From contig CAMJJO010000022.1 in the NCBI GenBank assembly GCA_946406095.1, forward strand, positions 1 through 15,968: DNA of 15,968 nucleotides, written 5' to 3'. The translations under genes and the position numbers were made by a program. Numbering within the stretch: position 1 is the stretch's first letter; each line of letters begins with the position of its first letter. This document shows positions 12,799 through 15,968 of the stretch, piece after piece. Origin of the DNA: an uncultured Bacteroidales bacterium (GTDB taxonomy: Bacteria > Bacteroidota > Bacteroidia > Bacteroidales > UBA932). The notes beneath the pieces are model-generated. The model worked only from the letters and a program-made list of their open reading frames with translations. It had not been told where the DNA came from and did no database searches.

Positions 12799-13863
12799 TT
12801 ACAGAATCAGTTTTATCCTGAATCCGCGTGAGGTGGGCTCTTCGACAACCTCCCTGCAGAGGGCAAGAAGCCTGTCGGTGCTGCCGACAGGGGACTTCTC
12901 CAGGCCTTCCACCATGAAATCGAGCGAAGCCTCATCTGCAATCTCCTTATAGTTGATGCGCACCGTCATCGGCCTGTATGCAGACATAATGTCGTTAATC
13001 ATCAGTTCGCAGAGACTTTCCACTCTTTCGCGGGCTGTGGCGATGTCGTGCTTGATGCAGAACTGAGCCATGGTGGAGTACATTCCCTGGAAGTCGAATC
13101 CGGGACCGTCGATTTCGAAAACCTCCCTGCGGATCCGCTGGGTAAACTCACGGGTAGCGCTGCGGCGAGGGTTGTCGAATATCTGGGCAGGGGTGCCGTC
13201 TTCGTGGATGTATCCGTCGTACATGAAGAAAATCCGGGTGCTGATGTCGCGCGCAAACTTCATCTCGTGCGTAACGATGAGCATGGTCATCCCTTCGCGG
13301 GCCAGCTGTTTCATCACGCTGAGCACTTCTCCCACCATGGTAGGGTCGAGGGCGGATGTGGGCTCGTCGAAAAGGATGACTTCCGGTTTCATTGCAAGGC
13401 AGCGGGCAATCGCCACCCTCTGCTTCTGGCCTCCCGACAGGTTGGAAGGATAGACATCCGCCTTGTCGGTCAGTCCGACCTTCCTGAGAAGGGAAAGGGC
13501 TTCTTCGCGGGCTTGATCCTTGCTCTCATGAAGTATCTTGACTGGGGCGTACATGATGTTTTCCGCCACCGTCATGTGATCGAAGAGGTTGAAGCTCTGG
13601 AATACCATGCCTATTTTCTGCCTCATCTTATGCACCGGGTATCCTTTGGCAAGGATATTCTCACCATGGAAGAGGATTTCACCTCCCGTAGGAGGGTCCA
13701 GCAGATTCAGCGCCCTGAGGAAGGTGCTTTTCCCCGTTCCTGAAGGGCCTATTATGCTGATGACCTCTCCGGGGCCTATCTCGCAGTTGATATCTTTCAG
13801 GACAGCAAGGGATGTGCCGTCGGGGTCGTGGTATGTCTTGTTAAGATGTCGTACCGAAATCAT
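12799..13863 (-). CDS. Polar amino-acid ABC importer ATPase with extra C-terminal domain
   Basis: This 354-aa protein has a complete GlnQ-type ATPase in its first ~250 residues: Walker A G-P-S-G-T-G-K-S (39-46), Q-loop Q89, signature L-S-G-G-Q (142-146), Walker B I-L-F-D-E (163-167) and H-loop H199. It energises the permease encoded immediately upstream; the two genes overlap as ATGA. Ordinary GlnQ/HisP proteins end at about 240-250 residues. Here some 100 more follow (255-354), with A-R-E-R-V-E-S-L-C-E-L-M-I-N-D-I and a final beta-strand G-F-R-I-K-L-I-L. The helix before the N-D pair and the terminal strand look like the fold of GHKL/RsbW-type ATPases without a clear G-x-G box, so a regulatory, non-hydrolysing domain is possible. 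The substrate is presumably a polar amino acid, by family. Confidence 0.9.
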   Translation of the reverse strand: MISVRHLNKTYHDPDGTSLAVLKDINCEIGPGEVISIIGPSGTGKSTFLRALNLLDPPTGGEILFHGENILAKGYPVHKMRQKIGMVFQSFNLFDHMTVAENIMYAPVKILHESKDQAREEALSLLRKVGLTDKADVYPSNLSGGQKQRVAIARCLAMKPEVILFDEPTSALDPTMVGEVLSVMKQLAREGMTMLIVTHEMKFARDISTRIFFMYDGYIHEDGTPAQIFDNPRRSATREFTQRIRREVFEIDGPGFDFQGMYSTMAQFCIKHDIATARERVESLCELMINDIMSAYRPMTVRINYKEIADEASLDFMVEGLEKSPVGSTDRLLALCREVVEEPTSRGFRIKLIL

Positions 13864-15323
13864 AGTGCCTGTTTTTTAGGGGATGCGAGTTGAAGAAGGA
13901 TGATGATCAGCCTGGCGAGAATGAAGTAGACCGCCGTTATCGCCAACAGCGGGAAGAAGGCGTCGAATGTGCGGCTGCGGATCATGTCTCCCGCCCGCGT
14001 GAGATCCTGGATAGCGATATATCCTACGATGGATGTTCCCTTCAGGGTGTTTATGCATTGCCCTCGGAAGAGCGGAAGGCCGCGCTTGGCAGCCTGGGGA
14101 AGCACAATATTGAAGAATGTCTGCAACTTGGTGAATCCCAACGCCAGGCCAGCCTCCGTCTGTCCGCGGGGGATAGCTTCAAGCGATGTAGAATAGATTC
14201 TTCCGGCCCCTGCTGCAAAATCCATAGCGAATGCCACGACGGCTACCATCGAGGGGCTCAGCCCGCTGCCCGCGAATACCACATAGAAAAGGATGAGCAG
14301 CAGCACGAGAATCGGCACGCCCGCCATGAACCAGTTGTAAACGGCGGCAGTGTCGCGAAGCCATCTGCGGCGGCTGCGTGTCATTGCGCATATCCCCACC
14401 CCCAGCACAGCTCCGAATAGAATCGCCAGAAGCGTTATTTTCAGGGTTTCAAGCAGTCCGGAAGTAATGTATTTCCATCGGCCTTCATCCACAAAATTCC
14501 GCTTGAAGCTTCTCTTAATCCTGCCCCAGAATCCTATGGACTCATTTTTTGCGGCAGTGTCCTGGATATAATATGCTCCATGGAAGTAGTGATAGGGTTC
14601 GGCAAACGAAAACTCCACCTGCCTTTCGGGGGTGACGAACAGGCAACCGAGCATCAGATCAACCGTGCCGTTTTTCACGGCCATCATCCCGGAAGTATCG
14701 TAAAGTTTAAACTCGAGAGGCCTGTGAAGATAGTTTGAAAGGGCTCTTGCCATGTCTATCTCCATGCCATACCACTCGTCTCCAACCATGAATGCAATCG
14801 GTGCTACGTTGGTCACGACGGCTACCCGGAGCGGCTCGCCTTCGTTCTCGACTGGAATGTGGCGGAGCGTCTTGTTCGAAGTATAAGCTTCCGTCAACCA
14901 GAAATCCTTGAGAGTTTTCATGGTGCCGTCCGCCTCGAGATTCTGCTGGACGGCATTCATGGCAGCGAGAAGTTCAGTGTTGTCTTTGCGGAACATGAAT
15001 GCTGTCGGGAAACTCAGACTGGTCTTGAAGGCCATCTTTATTCCATATTCCTTGCAGACCTCGGAATTGAATGTAACCTCGTCCTGAACGAGAGCATCGG
15101 CATGACCGCTCAGAACGGCCTGGATAAGGTCGGCCTCGGTGTTGAAAAGCAGGAGTTCGATGTCTTTGCGGCCGGACAGTTCCAAATCATAGCAAGACCC
15201 GGTTTTGGCCGCAATCCTCAGGCCGGCAAGGTCCTCTTCGCTTTGTAACTGAAGCGTTTTGTCTCCACCCGGCGAGCAGGACAACGCGAACACGGCAGCA
15301 AGAAAAAACAAAAAATTTTTCAT
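13860..15323 (-). CDS. ABC importer fusion: substrate-binding domain plus amino-acid permease
   Basis: This 487-aa protein starts at ATG 15323; a TTG two codons earlier overlaps the -7 box. It has a lipoprotein-type signal (A-L-S-C, Cys16). Residues ~32-143 match the second lobe of SBP_bac_3 proteins: L-A-G-L-R-I-A-A-K-T-G-S, L-S-G-H-A-D-A-L-V-Q-D, then L-E-A-D-G-T-M-K-T-L-K-D-F-W. Residues ~165-256 match the first lobe: L-R-V-A-V-V-T-N-V-A-P-I-A-F, G-M-E-I-D-M-A-R-A-L, T-V-D-L-M-L-G, T-P-E-R, and F-S-F-A-E-P-Y. The usual order is reversed. Residues ~285-480 form a His/Glu-type permease with several spans, G-V-P-I-L-V-L-L-L-I-L-F and the EAA loop E-A-I-P-R-G-Q-T-E-A-G (382-392) that contacts the ATPase. 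Together with 12799-13863 this makes a complete importer. Confidence 0.9.
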   Translation of the reverse strand: MKNFLFFLAAVFALSCSPGGDKTLQLQSEEDLAGLRIAAKTGSCYDLELSGRKDIELLLFNTEADLIQAVLSGHADALVQDEVTFNSEVCKEYGIKMAFKTSLSFPTAFMFRKDNTELLAAMNAVQQNLEADGTMKTLKDFWLTEAYTSNKTLRHIPVENEGEPLRVAVVTNVAPIAFMVGDEWYGMEIDMARALSNYLHRPLEFKLYDTSGMMAVKNGTVDLMLGCLFVTPERQVEFSFAEPYHYFHGAYYIQDTAAKNESIGFWGRIKRSFKRNFVDEGRWKYITSGLLETLKITLLAILFGAVLGVGICAMTRSRRRWLRDTAAVYNWFMAGVPILVLLLILFYVVFAGSGLSPSMVAVVAFAMDFAAGAGRIYSTSLEAIPRGQTEAGLALGFTKLQTFFNIVLPQAAKRGLPLFRGQCINTLKGTSIVGYIAIQDLTRAGDMIRSRTFDAFFPLLAITAVYFILARLIIILLQLASPKKQAL

Positions 15324-15326
15324 ACG

Positions 15327-15334
15327 CAAATATA
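15327..15334 (-). promoter_or_regulatory. -7 box (TATATTTG) of the ABC importer operon
   Basis: This is an exact TAnnTTTG match ending three bases before ATG 15323, again implying a leaderless or nearly leaderless mRNA. No good -33 element was seen. Confidence 0.5.
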
Positions 15335-15370
15335 CTAAAAACTCCGCTTTGCCAGAACGCCGGGTGCTGT

Positions 15371-15446
15371 TGACGTCCGTTTATTCCGGCCGTCAGCAGC
15401 AAAAAAGGCCCAGAATGCTTTCGACGTTCCGAAAATACGGACGTCA
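15371..15446. repeat. 10-bp inverted repeat upstream of the ABC importer
   Basis: TGACGTCCGT at 15371-15380 is exactly mirrored by ACGGACGTCA at 15437-15446, with 56 nt between the arms. It lies 40-110 bp upstream of the importer's -7 box, in a 146-bp stretch (15335-15480) with no convincing gene. Regulator half-sites are possible but there is no further support. Confidence 0.4.
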
Positions 15447-15480
15447 GCGGCATCTGGATGAATTGGGCAGTCGAAGACAG

Positions 15481-15528
15481 GGCACGAAAAAAGGCGGCCG
15501 CAGAAATGCAGTCGCCTTTTTTCGTGCC
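15481..15528 (-). terminator. Terminator hairpin after tRNA-Leu, 16-bp perfect arms
   Basis: GGCACGAAAAAAGGCG (15481-15496) is exactly complementary to 15513-15528, across a 16-nt loop. On the minus strand the stem centre GGCG/CGCC is followed by six T, so this works as a rho-independent terminator for the tRNA. Because the A-tract and T-tract are symmetric, it would also terminate plus-strand transcripts. The last three bases of the arm are the 3' end of the tRNA itself. Confidence 0.8.
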
Positions 15529-15609
15529 CAGAGCGGGAATCGAACCCGCACGTCTTTAAGGGACACTGGATTTTGAGTCCAGCGCGTCTACCAATTCCGC
15601 CATCCGGGC
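15526..15609 (-). tRNA. tRNA-Leu (anticodon CAA)
   Basis: This 84-nt class II tRNA reads on the minus strand. The acceptor stem GCCCGGA pairs with TCTGGGC (one G-T pair). The D-loop region has TGGTAGACGC, the anticodon arm is CTGGA-CTCAAAA-TCCAG with anticodon CAA (reads UUG), a long variable arm TGTCCCTTAAAGACG follows, and the T arm is GCGGG-TTCGATT-CCCGC. CCA is not encoded; the next base is A. The long variable arm and anticodon agree on leucine. Confidence 0.95.
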
Positions 15610-15652
15610 TGGGATGCGGCCGGCTGGAGGCCGGGGCTCGCGTTTGGAGTGG

Positions 15653-15660
15653 CAAAGGTA
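15653..15660 (-). promoter_or_regulatory. -7 box (TACCTTTG) of tRNA-Leu
   Basis: This is an exact TAnnTTTG match on the minus strand, 43 nt upstream of the mature tRNA 5' end. A CCGGC-CTCCA-GCCGG hairpin lies in the leader between it and the tRNA. It shares the 79-bp divergent region with the aroB-like gene. Confidence 0.5.
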
Positions 15661-15688
15661 AGAAAAAATTTCGTAACTTGCAGAGGAT

Positions 15689-15968
15689 ATGAAAGAACTG
15701 GCAGCTGAACTCAAAAAATACAAGCAGGTCTTTGTGGTCTGCGACCGGAATGTTTTGCCTTTCGCAGAACGCCTGGCCTCAACAGCTGGTGCAGATACTG
15801 CCGAAAAATGCGCCCGGGACAGCGAAAATACTAAGGCAGATGCAACAGGCAAACGCGTATGGCCGCTTCTGGCCATCACGGCCGACGAGGCCCACAAGAC
15901 AATCGACACGGTGATGGATATCTGCCGCTGGCTGCGGGATGAAGGGGCTGACCGCGATGCGCTGGTGC
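15689..15968 (+). CDS. aroB: Probable 3-dehydroquinate synthase, N-terminal part (runs off the window)
   Basis: The frame opens at ATG 15689 and is still open at the last base, giving 93 residues. An in-frame TAA at 15674 excludes an earlier start. Y-K-Q-V-F-V-V-C-D-R-N-V (11-22) matches the NAD-domain strand of dehydroquinate synthases (the V-x-V-V-x-D/T-N-x-V pattern). L-A-I-T-A-D-E-A-H-K-T-I-D-T-V matches the L-P-x-G-E-x-x-K-x-x-x-T-x segment, and L-R-D-E-G-A-D-R-D-A-L-V leads to the expected G-G-G-V, which lies beyond the window. The enzyme closes DAHP to 3-dehydroquinate in the shikimate pathway. The frame begins about 20-30 residues later than in E. coli AroB, so the N-terminal beta-strands seem absent. 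A TAACTTG sequence at 15674-15680 is a one-base-short -7 box. Symbol given with moderate certainty. Confidence 0.7.
   Translation, partial: MKELAAELKKYKQVFVVCDRNVLPFAERLASTAGADTAEKCARDSENTKADATGKRVWPLLAITADEAHKTIDTVMDICRWLRDEGADRDALV

Noticed and set aside
15618..15636. GC-rich hairpin CCGGC-CTCCA-GCCGG
   Set aside because: It is a short stem in the tRNA leader with no T-tract; not enough to call a terminator or regulatory RNA.
15556..15909. 117-aa minus-strand open frame
   Set aside because: It overlaps the tRNA-Leu gene and the aroB-like gene; its last part is a translation of the tRNA.

Overview
The window looks like a piece of a Bacteroidales chromosome, probably a gut or rumen type; the genus cannot be told from sequence alone. 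Four things point there: many type II lipoprotein signals with fimbrillin, FISUMP, BACON-like or CarboxypepD-reg-like domains; TAnnTTTG -7 promoter boxes with almost no Shine-Dalgarno sequences; a Ser-type sulfatase paired with an anaerobic sulfatase maturase; and TPR-TM-LuxR regulators. Most genes are fairly GC-rich. The abiE pair at 2559-3970 and the left-end lipoprotein cluster are visibly more AT-rich, which suggests accessory DNA.

Layout. (1) 1-2374, minus strand: a five-gene cluster, listed in transcription order. It has a 59-aa membrane/coiled-coil protein, a 45-aa peptide, a 500-aa fimbrillin-like lipoprotein with a FISUMP (C-type-lectin-like) C-terminus, a 48-aa peptide related to the first, and a second fimbrillin-like lipoprotein cut by the window edge. 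The peptide + lipoprotein unit is thus present twice. (2) 2375-2558: AT-rich intergenic region with an inverted repeat that is a good operator candidate. (3) 2559-5370, plus: AbiEi antitoxin, AbiEii nucleotidyltransferase toxin and a TPR-TM-LuxR regulator, each joined to the next by an ATGA overlap. (4) 9485-5384, minus: a tight operon of a CarboxypepD-reg-like protein, a PA14 + metallophosphoesterase lipoprotein and a GH5 glucanase lipoprotein. (5) 9541-12140, plus: Ser-type sulfatase and anSME maturase, overlapping by 1 nt and divergent from the GH5 operon. (6) 12741-12151, minus: a lipocalin-like lipoprotein. (7) 15323-12799, minus: an amino-acid ABC importer as two proteins, a substrate-binding/permease fusion and an ATPase with an extra C-terminal domain. 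(8) 15481-15609: tRNA-Leu(CAA) and a perfect 16-bp-arm terminator. (9) 15689-end, plus: the N-terminus of a probable 3-dehydroquinate synthase.

How they work together. Regions 4 and 5 form an outer-membrane/periplasmic glycan-processing neighbourhood: glucanase, sulfatase with its dedicated maturase, and a phosphoesterase with a PA14 domain. Region 3 is a type IV toxin-antitoxin/phage-defence module whose reading frame runs into a signalling regulator.

The least conventional features are the repeated two-part peptide + fimbrillin cassette, the apparent circular permutation of the substrate-binding domain in the ABC fusion, the GHKL-like tail of its ATPase, and the coupling of AbiE to a LuxR regulator that carries a His-less DHp-like segment. 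No reverse transcriptase, transposase, CRISPR array or phage structural gene was seen.
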